64,000 bases of DNA, from NCBI GenBank assembly GCA_039105265.1, contig JAPFFF010000009.1, positions 1,240,001-1,304,000 of the forward strand. The letters are read 5' to 3'. The position numbers and the translations under genes are program-made. Every line of letters starts with the position of its first letter. Position 1 is the stretch's first letter. Positions 40,456 through 52,448 of this stretch are shown here, piece after piece. The notes below the pieces were generated by a model that saw only the letters and a program-made list of their open reading frames with translations, did no database searches and was not told the origin of the DNA. Source of the DNA: Tritrichomonas musculus (Eukaryota > Parabasalia > Tritrichomonadida > Tritrichomonadidae).

Positions 40456-43410
40456 TCATTCATCTGTAGTAACAAACGGGGCATCTTTAAACCCTTCCAA
40501 AGTTGATATCAATACTGAGGATAAAGTAGTAAATCGTTGAACTATATTAAATAAGATTGAATTGATTTGAACTGGGGAAACTTTTTCCAAAAATTGATTC
40601 ATTTCAATAATCTTGGATTGTATTTTATCAAAAGATTGCATATTTGGATTAAAAGATTCAATTTTGCAATCAAAAATGTTGAAAATTTCATCAAGAAAAC
40701 TGGAAAATGGCTTTAACTCATTGACTGATTTATCAAGTTTAATTAACTTTGAAATAAAATCAGGAATATATTTTTTCGGATCTGAAAATTTTTCAACAGG
40801 AATAATCGATTGATTTTTTTGGAATATCTCGTTGATTTCGACAATTCTAACAAAATTTTTTGAAGCTGATGGTTCTGTTGCTTGATCTGTAAACTTTAAA
40901 ACTCTCGAAATCAATGTACTTCTTGAAAGTTTCTTTAAATCACTATCTTCCAACTCTAAAAATTTATGCATTCTAAGATCAACTGTCTCCAAAGTTTTAC
41001 GATAATCATTCAATTCATCTGTTAGATTTGATTGAACTAACTTATTATCATCAAAAATATCTTGGGTCTTATTTAGTAAGAGAAGTATATGATTAGAGAG
41101 TTGATCTGGATGTAAATTTGCTGTTGCCTCTTTTGTCTCGTACTGAACAATTCCGCGTAAACGATTTGCAATAACATCCATAGATGTTAATGCTTGACGA
41201 TAATCATTTTCTAATTGAGAAACAACTGGTTTTAATGGATTACCTGATATTTCAAGTATATGAAATAATTCATTCATGCAATCTTTTATTGGTAAATTGG
41301 GTGGAGGAACTCTGAGGTGATTAGCTAAACGATTTTTTGTATCTTCTAGGCAATTAACATAAAAATTTAATGATTCAATATTTTTATTGTATTTGGAAAT
41401 GAAATTATCTACTTCAGAGAAAATTTTAGACTTAAGATCATCAATAGAATCGCTTTTCTCTATTTTAATTTCTTCTTCTTCTTTTTGATCATTTAATTTT
41501 GATATAATATTTTCTAGGACAGATTGAACAAATTGAGTAATTTCTTCAATTTTAGATTGGTTAATTTTATTTATTTCAGCCTGATGCTTTTCTCTTTCTA
41601 ATTGGGCAGCTTTAAGCGTTTGGTTAATTAGATCTTCATTTTCTTTCTTTTCATAATTATAGAATTCGAGGAGATCTTTGAGGCATTGTTTATGATTTAA
41701 TAAATCGTTAATCAGATCTTTATTTTCATTTTTCGTATTTTCATATTTATTTCTTAATTTATTCAATTTGAGAGTAGCACGTTTAACCTTATCAACAATA
41801 TCTTCTCCTTCAATTTTTTTCTTCACCATTCTGTTTACTAACGATTTAATTTGTTCTTCTCTTTTGGCATAAGCAGCGCAATGAGTGCATTTTCTCTCAA
41901 CAACATAAACTGACAATGCGTTAACATATTGAATTAATTGATCATCATCTTCATCATCTTCGAAATTCACAGATTCCTCTTTTAAAACCCCGCCAAGTTG
42001 TTTTGCAACTCCTCTTAGACACTTTTTAAATTCATTATCTTCAGTTCTGTGTCGTAAATATTCAAGTTCTTTATCTTTGGTTTCTATTTCTTCCCTAAGT
42101 TTTGTTAGTTCATCAGACATTGATTGATTTGTGTTCCGTTCTGTCTCTAACATGTCTTCATAGTGATTTATTGTTTCTTCTTTCGAAGTTTCTAAGTTCA
42201 TATAATCAATATTTTTCTTATTAAATTCATGATTAATGTCATTTGCTTTTATAGTGAGAATTTTAATGAAATCTTCAAATTTATCGTTTTGCTGAAGCAT
42301 TTCTGGAAAAAGGCGCTTGCCTTGATCAATAATTTCAAGAAGATCAAGATCACTGTCAAAATCTGTAGTCTCATCATCAAATGTACTTTCGTCCAAGTTT
42401 TCGCTCCTAGCAGAAACTGGTGTTACATTCATCTCGGATGTTTTCCTACTAACCAGATAGGCTAAAGGGAGATTTAGTCTTTCAAGAATTACAGATAAAA
42501 GTTTTTGGAAGTCATCAAGGGAATCTAAAACTTGTTTTATGTCTACCTCAAATAAGCATGCTGACTTAAGGCCATGAATGATATCACTACATGATGAATA
42601 AATCTTTGTTTTTAGAACAGAAAGATCAGCTTGTGAAAGACCGCATGTTACGAGTTCATGTGAGAAAGCTTCACTTAAACGTCTTGAATACTCTTTAATA
42701 TCTTCACTCATTTGTTTCATTTGTGAATTTTTGGTTGGATTTTGAAGTAAGTCGTCTACTTGATTTTTAATACAGGCGAGTTGAATTTGAAACTGATAGG
42801 TAGTACTTTGTGATAAATCATGACAGTCACTTGGCTCTGGTTTTCCATCGAAAATTTGTTGAAGACATGACTGTATTGTTTCAAAATGACCTTCGATTGT
42901 TTGTTCAATTGAGTCTGGGCCATAAACTTGAGATTCAATAAGTGTAGTTACAAGATCTTTCCATTTCTTTAGAAATGGAAGAGCAGATTTCTTTAATGTT
43001 GACGTAGAAGATGCTAGTCCTGGCTTGACTCCTTGTTGTAAAACAGGCATTGTTCCACATTGTTGTATAGCTTGTTTATAAAAAACTCCAAATAAGTTTT
43101 CTGTTTCAGCTGCTTGTTGAGATAATGTTATACGAAATTCATAATTTGATCCATTATGTTTAATCAAATTCGCAATACGCTCTTCTAAGGAGTGAAAAAG
43201 TTTTAAAAGATCTTGCAATTGATTTGGTTCGCATGGTGGAGCATTAATTGGCTTCGGCGATTGAATAACGGGCAATTGTTGAGTCGAAAGTTTATTACGA
43301 GAACGTGAACGAGAAACTTGAGGTCCTTGTATTGTTCCATAGAGTCTGGTATTTTGGAAAAGTTGATTTTGAGAGGAAGGAATTCGGGAAGAGAGAGTTT
43401 TTCGGCTCAT
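40456..43410 (-). CDS. Large coiled-coil protein, function unknown
   Basis: 984 residues. The N-terminal ~45 residues are basic with Ser/Arg (VSRSRSRNKLS). A helical region follows, then an acidic Ser/Thr/Asp patch (DESTFDDETTDFDSDLD, about 338-354). A long coiled coil spans about 390-690 (for example LTKLREEIETKDKELEYL). A CTHCAAYAKR pair of cysteines lies around 515-525. The last ~300 residues are helical with further short coils. There is no motor head, GRIP or other named domain. It could be a centrosomal, cytoskeletal or vesicle-tether protein. The start shares a 61-bp region with the divergent discoidin gene. Confidence 0.85.
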   Translation of the reverse strand: MSRKTLSSRIPSSQNQLFQNTRLYGTIQGPQVSRSRSRNKLSTQQLPVIQSPKPINAPPCEPNQLQDLLKLFHSLEERIANLIKHNGSNYEFRITLSQQAAETENLFGVFYKQAIQQCGTMPVLQQGVKPGLASSTSTLKKSALPFLKKWKDLVTTLIESQVYGPDSIEQTIEGHFETIQSCLQQIFDGKPEPSDCHDLSQSTTYQFQIQLACIKNQVDDLLQNPTKNSQMKQMSEDIKEYSRRLSEAFSHELVTCGLSQADLSVLKTKIYSSCSDIIHGLKSACLFEVDIKQVLDSLDDFQKLLSVILERLNLPLAYLVSRKTSEMNVTPVSARSENLDESTFDDETTDFDSDLDLLEIIDQGKRLFPEMLQQNDKFEDFIKILTIKANDINHEFNKKNIDYMNLETSKEETINHYEDMLETERNTNQSMSDELTKLREEIETKDKELEYLRHRTEDNEFKKCLRGVAKQLGGVLKEESVNFEDDEDDDQLIQYVNALSVYVVERKCTHCAAYAKREEQIKSLVNRMVKKKIEGEDIVDKVKRATLKLNKLRNKYENTKNENKDLINDLLNHKQCLKDLLEFYNYEKKENEDLINQTLKAAQLEREKHQAEINKINQSKIEEITQFVQSVLENIISKLNDQKEEEEIKIEKSDSIDDLKSKIFSEVDNFISKYNKNIESLNFYVNCLEDTKNRLANHLRVPPPNLPIKDCMNELFHILEISGNPLKPVVSQLENDYRQALTSMDVIANRLRGIVQYETKEATANLHPDQLSNHILLLLNKTQDIFDDNKLVQSNLTDELNDYRKTLETVDLRMHKFLELEDSDLKKLSRSTLISRVLKFTDQATEPSASKNFVRIVEINEIFQKNQSIIPVEKFSDPKKYIPDFISKLIKLDKSVNELKPFSSFLDEIFNIFDCKIESFNPNMQSFDKIQSKIIEMNQFLEKVSPVQINSILFNIVQRFTTLSSVLISTLEGFKDAPFVTTDE

Positions 43411-43471
43411 CCCTAAAATTTAACGTACTCTTTAATGATAATTTTTCAAATAACGAATATTTTGGGTAGAT
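43411..43471. promoter_or_regulatory. 61-bp bidirectional promoter
   Basis: Only 61 bases separate the two divergent start codons. It contains TAACGAAT and TAACGTAC on the plus strand; TAACGA-type motifs are bound by Myb factors in Trichomonas (MRE TAACGATA). On the minus strand TCATTAAAG could be an initiator for the coiled-coil gene. The role is inferred. Confidence 0.6.
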
Positions 43472-44164
43472 ATGACTGAGAATTTGGCAACAAATAGCTC
43501 ATCAGCTTCAAAAGTAGCAATTGAATCGAAAAATCTTCAAACGGCAACAGCAACTAATCTTACAAATACAGCAACTTCAAAAGAAGGGAAAAATACACCT
43601 TTAAAGCCAGCGTCTTCTCAAAAGAGCAGTATGGTTGATAAAGGCGATATCATGGAAGAAAATTGTGATTTTGACGAATCTGAGCCACTTAATGGGCTAT
43701 TTGCACTACTGAGATCTAAAAATGGTGGAAATCCTCATACAAAAGAGGCTATTATAATCACTGCTTCTTCAACAGTTGCCAATCATCCTTGGCAAGTTAT
43801 TGATCCTGGTTGGACAAGTCACTGGGTGACAAAAAATGAAGCCGGCCAATGGATTAAATTTGATTTTAAAACAAGCAGAATGATCCTTACCTCTTATACA
43901 CTTAAAACATATAATTATGTTGCAGGAGGTAATCATATGAAAACATGGGTTGTTGAAGGGTCAACAAATGATACAGATTGGTTAGAATTAGATAAAAGAA
44001 TTAATGTAAATGAACTAAATGAAAGGTACAGCACCAAAAACTTTAAATGTAAAAATTCAGGAGCGTTTCGATATATTAGGATCAAACAAACAGGAACTAC
44101 ACACTGTGAAAGTAATATAATGGCACTAACAAGTGTTGAATTTTTCGGAACTTTACGTGATTAA
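43472..44164 (+). CDS. Discoidin (F5/8 type C) domain protein
   Basis: 230 residues. The N-terminal ~65 residues are Ser/Thr/Lys-rich and disordered-looking. Residues ~75-228 form one F5/8C-type beta-sandwich: IIITASSTVANHPWQVID, WTSHWVTKNEAGQWIKFDF, YTLKTYNY, MKTWVVEGSTNDTDW and FRYIRIKQTG...MALTSVEFFGTL. There is no signal peptide or membrane segment, so the protein is probably intracellular. Such domains bind carbohydrates, lipids or proteins; in many protists they accompany BTB domains, which are absent here. The ATG lies at the edge of the shared promoter. Confidence 0.9.
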   Translation: MTENLATNSSSASKVAIESKNLQTATATNLTNTATSKEGKNTPLKPASSQKSSMVDKGDIMEENCDFDESEPLNGLFALLRSKNGGNPHTKEAIIITASSTVANHPWQVIDPGWTSHWVTKNEAGQWIKFDFKTSRMILTSYTLKTYNYVAGGNHMKTWVVEGSTNDTDWLELDKRINVNELNERYSTKNFKCKNSGAFRYIRIKQTGTTHCESNIMALTSVEFFGTLRD

Positions 44165-44480
44165 TTATCTAATTTATTTTTTAATCGTTTGTATTAATAC
44201 AATTTGCATATCTAATAATTTTTAAAGAGTGTTTATTTGGTGTGAATATGCTTCAATTTTACTATCAACATAAAAGTAATTGCATATTAATAGTGCATTA
44301 TTTATCATGTTAATAAACATTTAAAATAATGATTAAAAATTTGTATGAAATCATAAAAACTGATTACATCTATGATGGTTTATATTATTAAATTGTAAAT
44401 GTTAAGAATGTTTAATAAAAAACACATATTTTAATAAATAATAAATAATTTCGCAAAAAAAATCATATAAAATACAAATA
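44165..44480. other. Intergenic between convergent genes
   Basis: AT-rich 3' flanks; no feature seen. Confidence 0.6.
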
Positions 44481-45089
44481 TTACCTCCATTCTGAATCAT
44501 TTTTAGGATCGCAAAAATAATCGCCAGCTTCTTCAATTGAGTTGAATAGTGGAGGTTTCTGATTTAAATAAGTTCCATTTTGGATTTGAGAAGAAGTTTC
44601 TGCATTTTCAAATCTGTCAGCATCTGGAAATATTTGAGGAATTGGTGAAGAATTGATCTCATCTGTTTTTGACGGAATAATCGTTGCCTGTTCATGGACA
44701 ACAAAATTGAGGTCATTAGTAGAAGGTTTAGGTTCAGATAGTGGAGTATCATTTGTTGATTCGAGTTGATTCATATGTGTGTCACTAACTTTTGCCGCTT
44801 CCAATAAAATTGAATCAATAGCTTTTTGAAGCCTATTCCCACCATTAAATCTATATGGTGGTGTTAATACGATTGCTTTTATTGTATCTCCATCTTTTAA
44901 GCCATACATATACATTGGGATATCATCCTCATTACTAATTTGGAAATCATTTATTGATAATTGTAAAATTTCATTAGGACCGAATGCAAATCGAAGCATA
45001 TTTTTAAGATCAGTAGTTGTTGCATCTGAATTAAGAAGAATGGGGAGAATGGACCCATCAGGCCATTGTACACGAATATGATTTATCAT
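44481..45089 (-). CDS. Ubiquitin-like domain protein, unknown
   Basis: 202 residues. Residues 1-78 have the beta-grasp pattern of ubiquitin-like domains: IRVQWPDGSILPILLNSDAT, TTDLKNMLRFAFG, LQLSINDFQI and YMYGLKDGDTIKAIVL, where LKDGDTI is a usual ubiquitin-fold turn. The rest is polar and low-complexity with conserved-looking EEAGDYFCDPKNDSEW at the end. No C-terminal diglycine, so it is not a conjugated modifier. A proteasome-adaptor-like role is possible but not shown. Confidence 0.7.
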   Translation of the reverse strand: MINHIRVQWPDGSILPILLNSDATTTDLKNMLRFAFGPNEILQLSINDFQISNEDDIPMYMYGLKDGDTIKAIVLTPPYRFNGGNRLQKAIDSILLEAAKVSDTHMNQLESTNDTPLSEPKPSTNDLNFVVHEQATIIPSKTDEINSSPIPQIFPDADRFENAETSSQIQNGTYLNQKPPLFNSIEEAGDYFCDPKNDSEWR

Positions 45090-45443
45090 TATTTAAAATC
45101 TAAAAAATTTTGATGTTTTCAAATATAATATTGACAACTGTTTTAAAATAGTGTTTTTTTTGACTTAATCGATAACAAATTCTGAGGTTGAAAGATTTTT
45201 CATAAAAAATTCTTTGAATTTTAAATTTTTCGAACATAAATTTATCCTTTTAATAATTAATAATTATCTATATGGTTTTAGTTATTTTAAGTTATTTATA
45301 TATATATTTAATATATTAATTATATTTTATTTGTATTTTATAATTTGTTATTTGATTTTATTTGATAATTATTGTTAATCGCCAATTATTCTTTTTTTTT
45401 GGTAAATTCAATAAATTATTAAAAAGTAACGTGCTTTCAATAA

Positions 45444-45656
45444 GTAAACCTTGTATTTTTATTTGTACCTCCTATTCAAATTAAACTATATTTTCTTCAT
45501 TAATAAATAGGTTTCAAAAAGAATGTATGCATAATTTAAATAATTTATATAATGTATTATATTATTTATAATTTTAAAATAAATATAAATGGGTGTCTAT
45601 CAATATAATGCAATTTTAATTTAAATGGAAGGTGCAAATAAAAAAAACAAGGTTTA
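45444..45656. mobile_element. 213-bp MITE
   Basis: About 43-bp inverted ends beginning TAAACCTTG and continuing TTATTTG. ACCT..ATTCAAATTAAA. No coding content. Confidence 0.75.
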
Positions 45657-45950
45657 TGTACCGCTATCAAAGAGCATATACCAGTCTCAATTTTTTGATA
45701 ATCCCTTTCAAAAAAATTGTTACAAATACGTTTTTCTTAAATGATTGTAAAACTCTCAAAATTTAGAAATTTCAGAATTAAAAATTTTGTAAAACAAACA
45801 AATTGAATTTAAATTGATAATAAATAAATTAAATTAAGCATTTTCATTTGTCTCTAACGTTCAATCATGAAATCAACTTTTGTCTCGAAATTTGTCACAT
45901 AGTCAAAAAGTGGGGTTAAAAATATGAAAAAAATTTGATAAAAGCTTTTA

Positions 45951-46281
45951 AGGGACCACTATCATATTTTTTTGTAAACATTTCAATATTGAGAAAACTC
46001 ATAGAAAAGAAAATTCAATAGTTGTTATCTCGGAAAAAGTTTAAAACTTTAAAATTTCACCATTCCGATCATTTTTGTAAATTTTTACTCCTTTCAACTT
46101 TTAAATTTTTATTGAAAAAAGGGAATAGGCTTAAAAGAAGAATAGAAATAAATGATATGTAATTTATATAATTTATATATACCAAAATATAGCAAAAATA
46201 CTCAAGAAATAATTTTTTTTTAGTCAATTAATTTTGTGATAACTCATAGAATTTTTAACATAGAATTTGATAGTGGTCCCT
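45951..46281. mobile_element. 331-bp mariner-like MITE
   Basis: Inverted ends AGGGACCACTATCA with TA on both borders (45949-45950 and 46282-46283). Confidence 0.75.
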
Positions 46282-46409
46282 TAAGTTATAATTATTAAAA
46301 AGTATTATATATTACATTTATTTTGTAATTATTAAATAAAAACAAGTGTATTTATCAATTTTACGATTTATTGATAAATATTGAATGTAAAAATGGCCCA
46401 AGATTTACA

Positions 46410-47010
46410 CTGGAACCAAAAACTAAGTACCACCAGAGTTCTCAAAAAAGTGAAAATTCAAAAGAAATGAAGAGAAAATAAAATAAAATTACCTCAAAAA
46501 GTGAAAATAATTGGTACTGAGATTTTGGCCGCTTCAAAAAGTTTATAAAAATAAAAAAAATATATCTTAATTATCTTAATTATTAACACTGTAATTAATT
46601 TTCTTTCCTAAGTTTCCATTTAGTATATGTGTGTTGACTTTTAAGTTATATATAAAAAAAAGATCTTGAAGAGAATAACTAAAATATAGTATTGTATCTA
46701 TAACAGTATTAGTTGGAACTAGTTGTAAGGAAAAGCTTTCCTATTTTTCTGTCGGATTACTAAATAAGGTAGGTAAGAATATCAAGTAACAAAGTAATTT
46801 CAAAGATATGCGATTTTATTAGCATGACCAAATTGGAAAAATCTTGCAAATCATGGTATAATACATCGGAGGTACATTTGGTGATATCGGTCTTGGTAGT
46901 CTAAATGCGATAGTTGGCCTATTTTGCTACGATTTTAAGAAAAAAATATTATTAAACAAATATAAAACTTTTTGATAACTTATTTGGTGGTACTGACTTT
47001 TTGTTTCCAA
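46410..47010. mobile_element. About 600-bp element with degenerate inverted ends
   Basis: Left CTGGAACCAAAAACTAAGTA and right, inverted, TTGGAAACAAAAAGTCAGTA, each followed by CCACCA. No clear target duplication. Confidence 0.6.
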
Positions 47011-48004
47011 TTTATTCACTTTTGTCTAATCAAATTTAGACAAGATTTGTCTATGTAAACCATTCAAAATTGAATAATTAACTTTTGTCATGACAAGAGA
47101 CAAAAGTTTCTACATCAAAAAGTTTCATGAAACTTTTAATGTTTCCACTTCAAAAAGTTTCATTAAAATTCAATTATATTTAAACTCTGTCCAAAAATGT
47201 TCGACTTAACGTACACATAAACCGCATTTTCCACTGAAAATTGACTAAAAAAACGATAAAGTGTCGAAAATTTCTTTTTTCTCTCAAAGTAATGTATTCA
47301 ATTTTTCAGAAGTTTATTTTTATAATTATCCTTTCAGCAAGCTATTTTTATACAAGGAGCCCTGGTTTTTGAAAGAAATAGCCACGCCCTTAAGAGGAAT
47401 TACAACTTTCTTTGGGACATGCGCTACTCTCAGAAAAAAGAGCTTTGGAAAAAACCTTCGAATCACCATAAAAAAAAATGATAATTTGAATACTCTCTCA
47501 AAATTCAATTGTCGAACATTTTTATATATAAAAATTTCAAAGAATTGGATCAACTAAAGTCTTTTCTGAAGAACCTTCAAAAAGTGGAAATCATTCAGAA
47601 AAAATAATCAAATATAAATTATAAAAAAATAATAGGGGGTTCAACCGCCAAAAAAATGTCAAATTTTTGAAGAGAGAGGGAAAATTTGAGTTTGGCTTTA
47701 AATAAATATGAGGATTTAAAGTGTAATAAAAATACATTTTATAAAAAATATTTTTATCTGATTTCGACTGTACATTCATGTATGGCGGAAGAATGTAGTT
47801 ATCATGACATGTCATATGAAAACTATATATATATTAATAAATAATGTGTTTTATTTTAATCCATATATTAAAAAATAAAGATTAATATAACCTTATTTTA
47901 AAGATAGCAATTGATTTTTAAAATAAAATGCAGAGGGGAAAACGTTTACCAAACTTTTGAAAGCAATTAAATGAGTATAATCAAATATTGAAAAACTATA
48001 AAAA
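47011..48004. other. Transposon-derived AT-rich region
   Basis: It includes a TTCTGAAGAACCTTCAAAAAG stretch (about 47560-47580) that recurs inverted at about 62052-62072, directly outside the lone virus-like terminus. The open frame at 47261-47557 has only biased composition, and I do not call it a gene. Confidence 0.45.
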
Positions 48005-48501
48005 CTAGGCTTTAAATGGTCATAGTGGACATGCCACTTTTTTCGACAGCTTAACTTTTTCTGTGATAATAAAATGGTATCTTGATTGATTAGGACATTT
48101 TAGATTTTTTGAAATAGCGGATTCTTCTCAAATACATCAACTTTTTCTATGGTGGACATTCTAATGGACATTTCAAATTTCTAAATGAATGAAATGTGAT
48201 CTAAAAAAATTGAGCTATTTCGATCAAACAAGGTCAAATAATTGCTTTTTTTATTTTTTTTTTTTTTTTTTTTAGTTTGCAATATCAATTTCGATTTTGG
48301 TTGATTTCGCGAACTAAAAAAAAAAAAAAAAAAAAAAAAAGCAATTATTTGACCTTGTTTGATCGACATAGCTCAGAAAAATTTTAAAATTTTTTTATTT
48401 TGAGAAAGTGGACATATGTCCACAAACTGGACACGTGGACTTTAAAATATTAATTGATCTGGACATTTTGATGTCAAAATGTCCACCTATTTAAAGCCTA
48501 G
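48005..48501. mobile_element. About 500-bp hAT-like element
   Basis: Inverted ends CTAGGCTTTAAAT with ATAAAAA directly on both sides. Repeated GTGGACAT / ATGTCCAC motifs lie inside. It holds a palindrome at 48211-48375. Confidence 0.75.
48211..48375. repeat. 165-bp palindromic insert
   Basis: Arms TGAGCTAT..CGATCAAACAAGG and beyond, ending GGTCAAATAATTGC, separated by T and A runs. One arm (AGCAATTATTTGACCTT after a long A run) also occurs at about 26033-26050 inside another hAT-like element, so this is a family. Confidence 0.8.
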
Positions 48502-48821
48502 ATAAAAATTTTATTCCGATAAAAATCAAAAATTTTCTAATTCAAATCAAAACAAATATCAATTCAAAATTTGAGTGGCTATCCACAATTGAATTGGCTG
48601 TCCAAATATGGACAGATTTGGACTGTGGACAGTCTCCTTTGAAAAAGTTGTGGACAGTCAACCCTAGTTTTAAAGAGAAATTCATATTTATCACTTCTCT
48701 CATGATGTTCAATATTTTTCTTTTTTAAAAAAAAAAAAAGAAAAAGTTATTTAATTCATTTACTTTACTTAGCATCTCATCAATGTTTAGTTTAGATGAA
48801 TAACAAATACTAAGATTGTAT

Positions 48822-48952
48822 CTAGGCTTTTGTGTCCGAAATTTTTTATATTCAAAAATTTAAAAAAAGTATCCAAAAATATCCAATTTGGATACTTTTC
48901 GGACATTTTTCGAAACTTTTTGAGAAAAAAAATTTCGGACACAAAAGCCTAG
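48822..48952. mobile_element. 131-bp palindromic hAT-like MITE
   Basis: Inverted ends CTAGGCTTTTGTGTCCGAAA with the exact 8-bp duplication GATTGTAT at 48814-48821 and 48953-48960. The tip shares CTAGGCTTT with the element at 48005. Confidence 0.92.
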
Positions 48953-49167
48953 GATTGTATAAAGGTATGGTAACTCTTTCTATTCATACATTTCTTTTTA
49001 TATTCAAATATAATATTATAATATGATATCCATATCTATATATATAATTTAATATGATATCCATATCTATATATAATTTAAAATGATATAGTATCCACTA
49101 ATTTTCGAGATATTTATCAATATATATAATTGAACACTTTACAAAAAAAATTGAATACTTTTTCTTA

Positions 49168-50780
49168 AGGGTGCAGTATGAATGAGTTTATCTCATTAAA
49201 AAGTGATTTTTTAGTAAAATTATCGAATTATATTATATAAAAAATTTTTTAAAATGTATAAATATAATATATAATAATTTTATAATTTTATAAATAAGAA
49301 ATTATGATTTTAAAAATTGAATTGATTATGACAAAACTTTCAAAAATTTTAAATAGATTTTTTCAATATTTTTGAATCATGATCGATACAAAATTAATCA
49401 TTATTGGTCAATTTCATTTTACATGTCTTTATTCCAACAAATTTGAAACAATACTTAAAATAAAATACGGACAAAAACCAGTGGTTCATATTTGTATAGA
49501 TGCATATAACAACTTGACTTCCATTACATGCCAGATTTTACACTATTCGTTGATTATGATTTTCGAATCAATTAACTAATAGTCAACGGTTTTCCAGCTA
49601 TTTATGAATACTTTTTCAGCAATTTTAGAAATATTACTCTTGCTCCTTCATAATACTTATCTACTTATACATCGTTAATATAATCATAGCAGTTTTGCGA
49701 AAAAATTGGCATATTCCTATTCACTGTCCTGATTTTAATCTTGCCTAACATCATATTTAGCAGCTTTGCAGTCTCTTGCTTTTAGAATAAAAATATTTAT
49801 TAATAAACGAATGTTCAGAAAATTGAATGATCTTTCAAAATTTTAGACTTGAAATCGTAGTTTTGAACATATGAATATTAACTTTTTTAAAAAAATATCT
49901 ATACACATATTCACTTTGAAATGTTTTATACATATAAAAAAATCAGATGAAGTTTTTATCATAAGGAAATAAAATTTGATATCATTTTTTTATAAATATA
50001 TCCAAAATCCCAAAAATGGCTCTGTCAAGTTAATTATTAAAATTCATAGATTCGAATTTTTAATGAATAATTGATTCATTTTTCATATTGAAGGACTACA
50101 TAGTTTTTCAATTTTTCTTGATTAACGGACTATTTGTAGATCTATGTAGTCATTCAATTTTTGATGAATGAAATTATAAAGCAGCATTATTCTTTTTACT
50201 CACAAAGAAGTTTAATCTGACAGAGAGATTTTTTTTTTTATTCTATTTTAAAAAAAGTTTTTTATTAATCAATTTTAATTCATTTGTAACAAAATTTCAA
50301 AGCGCTTTAAAAAAACATGTATTTATAATAGATAACTTTTATATGAATACTTATATTAAAAATTTGATTTTATAATATTTTTTCATATAAATAAATAAAA
50401 TATTGCATGATCACATCTTGCTTATATTATCTTCATTTTCCAGAAAATTATAATTTTGATTCTTTTACAATCTATTTTTATTTTATTGAAATAACATCTG
50501 GATATATGGATATTTAAACAATTCTATATTTAATTTTTAATGAGATATTCTCATTTGAAAAATGAATAATTCAATTTTTTTTTCAAATAATTCCTTTTTT
50601 ATTTATTCAAAAAAGCAATTATTAATTCAATTAATATTTTATAAATATACAATAATAAAAAATTGTTTTTTATTTAATAACATAATATTTTATGTTTAAA
50701 AAAATCACAATCATTGATTATATAATATAATAGTTATATACTACTTATTTATCCAGATATTAGTGTTCATACTACACCCT
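49168..50780. mobile_element. 1.6-kb mariner-like element, non-coding
   Basis: Inverted ends AGGGTGCAGTATGAA and AGGGTGTAGTATGAA with TA at both borders (49166-49167 and 50781-50782). An open frame of 66 codons inside (49379-49579) has no recognised domain. Confidence 0.8.
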
Positions 50781-50832
50781 TAAAAAAAAAAAAAAAAAAA
50801 ATATAAAACTTCAATTGTTTATTTAATGTTCT

Positions 50833-50905
50833 TCTAGTTCTTCTTCTTGTTAAATCTTTTCTTCTTCCTCTTCTTCATTTATTTCTTCTTCTTCATTAAT
50901 TTATT
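50833..50905 (-). repeat. CTT/TTC microsatellite
   Basis: Degenerate TTCTTCTTC run. On the minus strand it would encode Glu/Lys-rich text but no gene surrounds it. Confidence 0.7.
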
Positions 50906-52440
50906 AATTAATTTTTGAATCAATTCAATATCATTTTCTATGCTTTTATCATCATATTCTTCGTAAAATTCTTCATTTTCTGTTGTAATTTCATTATTTG
51001 CTTATTTTTTTTATTTCAACTGAGTTCGTTATTTCTTCTACTAATTGGTAATATGAAAAAAAATGTAATTCAACAAAATAAGCCACTAACTAATTGAAAA
51101 TAATCAATAATGTGTTTATATATTTATGCAAAACGTAAAAATCTTCTACTATTTGATTATATGAAAATAAATCATTGGTATCAGTTAAAATATTTTGTTA
51201 AGGAGAAACTATTTATCGATCGTTTGATGTTATTTGATTTGAATCTTGCATTTGTAATAAACAAATAATGTAAAAAAGTGAAAATTTATAAATTTTTTTA
51301 AAAAACTTTAACAAATAAAGTATTTAAAAAGTGAACTGGAAAATACTCAAAAAGTCAAACGAAAATAAATTTTAAACGAACAGAAAATAGTTCAAAAAGT
51401 TGCTTTCTTCATTCAAATAAAAAATATGAAAATATATTGTTAATTATTGGAAATAGTAGTATTTATAATTCTATATATATTATTAATTTAAAATAATAAA
51501 CACGAAAAATATGTTAATTAAAAAACTGTAGAGTAAACTTTTAGAAAAATTTGTTTTAATCTTTTTTTGAACAAAAAATATAAATATTTCAATTTTAAAG
51601 AAGGAACATATAATTGTATCTATGTTAAAATATAAATATTGTGATATATTATTTAATTATAAAAATGAAAGAACAGTTCTTTTCGTTGAAATTATTTTTT
51701 GCATTAAATAAATCATAATTTAAAACACCAAGTCTACCTAATCTTGAAATGCGTATTTTACATCTTTTGAGTAGTTTGCTGATCAATATTAATATATATT
51801 AATTTGAGCTTGTATTATCCAATTTTCATAGATTTTTCCTTTTAAAAAAATTGAATGAAAAAGAGTTTCCAAACCTTTGATTGTATTTATTTATTTAAAT
51901 TGTATTTCATTAAATGAACAAAAAGATATGGCAGATACTATGAAAATAAGATGTGCCTGATTGATTCCGGTACTATTTAATGAAAAATGAATCAATATGT
52001 TAAAAATTAGTCATATAGTCAGTAACCTTAATCAAAATATTGCAATAAAACAATAAAAAATTTTGATTATTGATTTTTGAGCTGCTGTTCAAAATTTCGC
52101 TTTTATCCAATAAATTTTTTGGCTTTGTTCGTTTTAAACCAAGAGAAATTGGAAATTGTTCACTTGTATTTAAAAAAAAATTAATAGAAAAACTGAATTT
52201 ATTGAATTGAAACTGATAAAATTTTATTGTGGATGTATTTCAAAAAATCCTTAATTAATTTAAAATTATTTTATATTTTTATATCAAACTAATCATATAA
52301 ATATCAATTTAATTATTAAAAAAATATTATAATTTTTTTATTTTAATATAGATATCAAAAATAGTCATATAAAATAATTATTTATGAAAAAAAAATTGAA
52401 TGTAATACTTAACTTTAAACAGAGTTGAATTTAATCTATT
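50906..52440. other. AT-rich region of decayed repeats
   Basis: Around 51330-51400 there are AAAAAGTGAACTGGAAAATA-like units resembling the 22-bp array at 8575. GAGTTTCCAAACCTTTG at about 51859 resembles the tip of repeat R. No gene was recognised. Confidence 0.45.
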
Positions 52441-52448
52441 CAAAAAGT

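Noticed and set aside
47261-47557. 98-codon open frame in the 47-kb region
   Set aside because: Phe/Lys-dominated composition, overlapping frame open on the other strand, no motif, and it lies among repeats.
48240-48345. Poly-T and poly-A pair as a processed retrocopy tail
   Set aside because: The runs are the two arms of one palindrome with further pairing outside them, so this is a MITE rather than a retrocopy.
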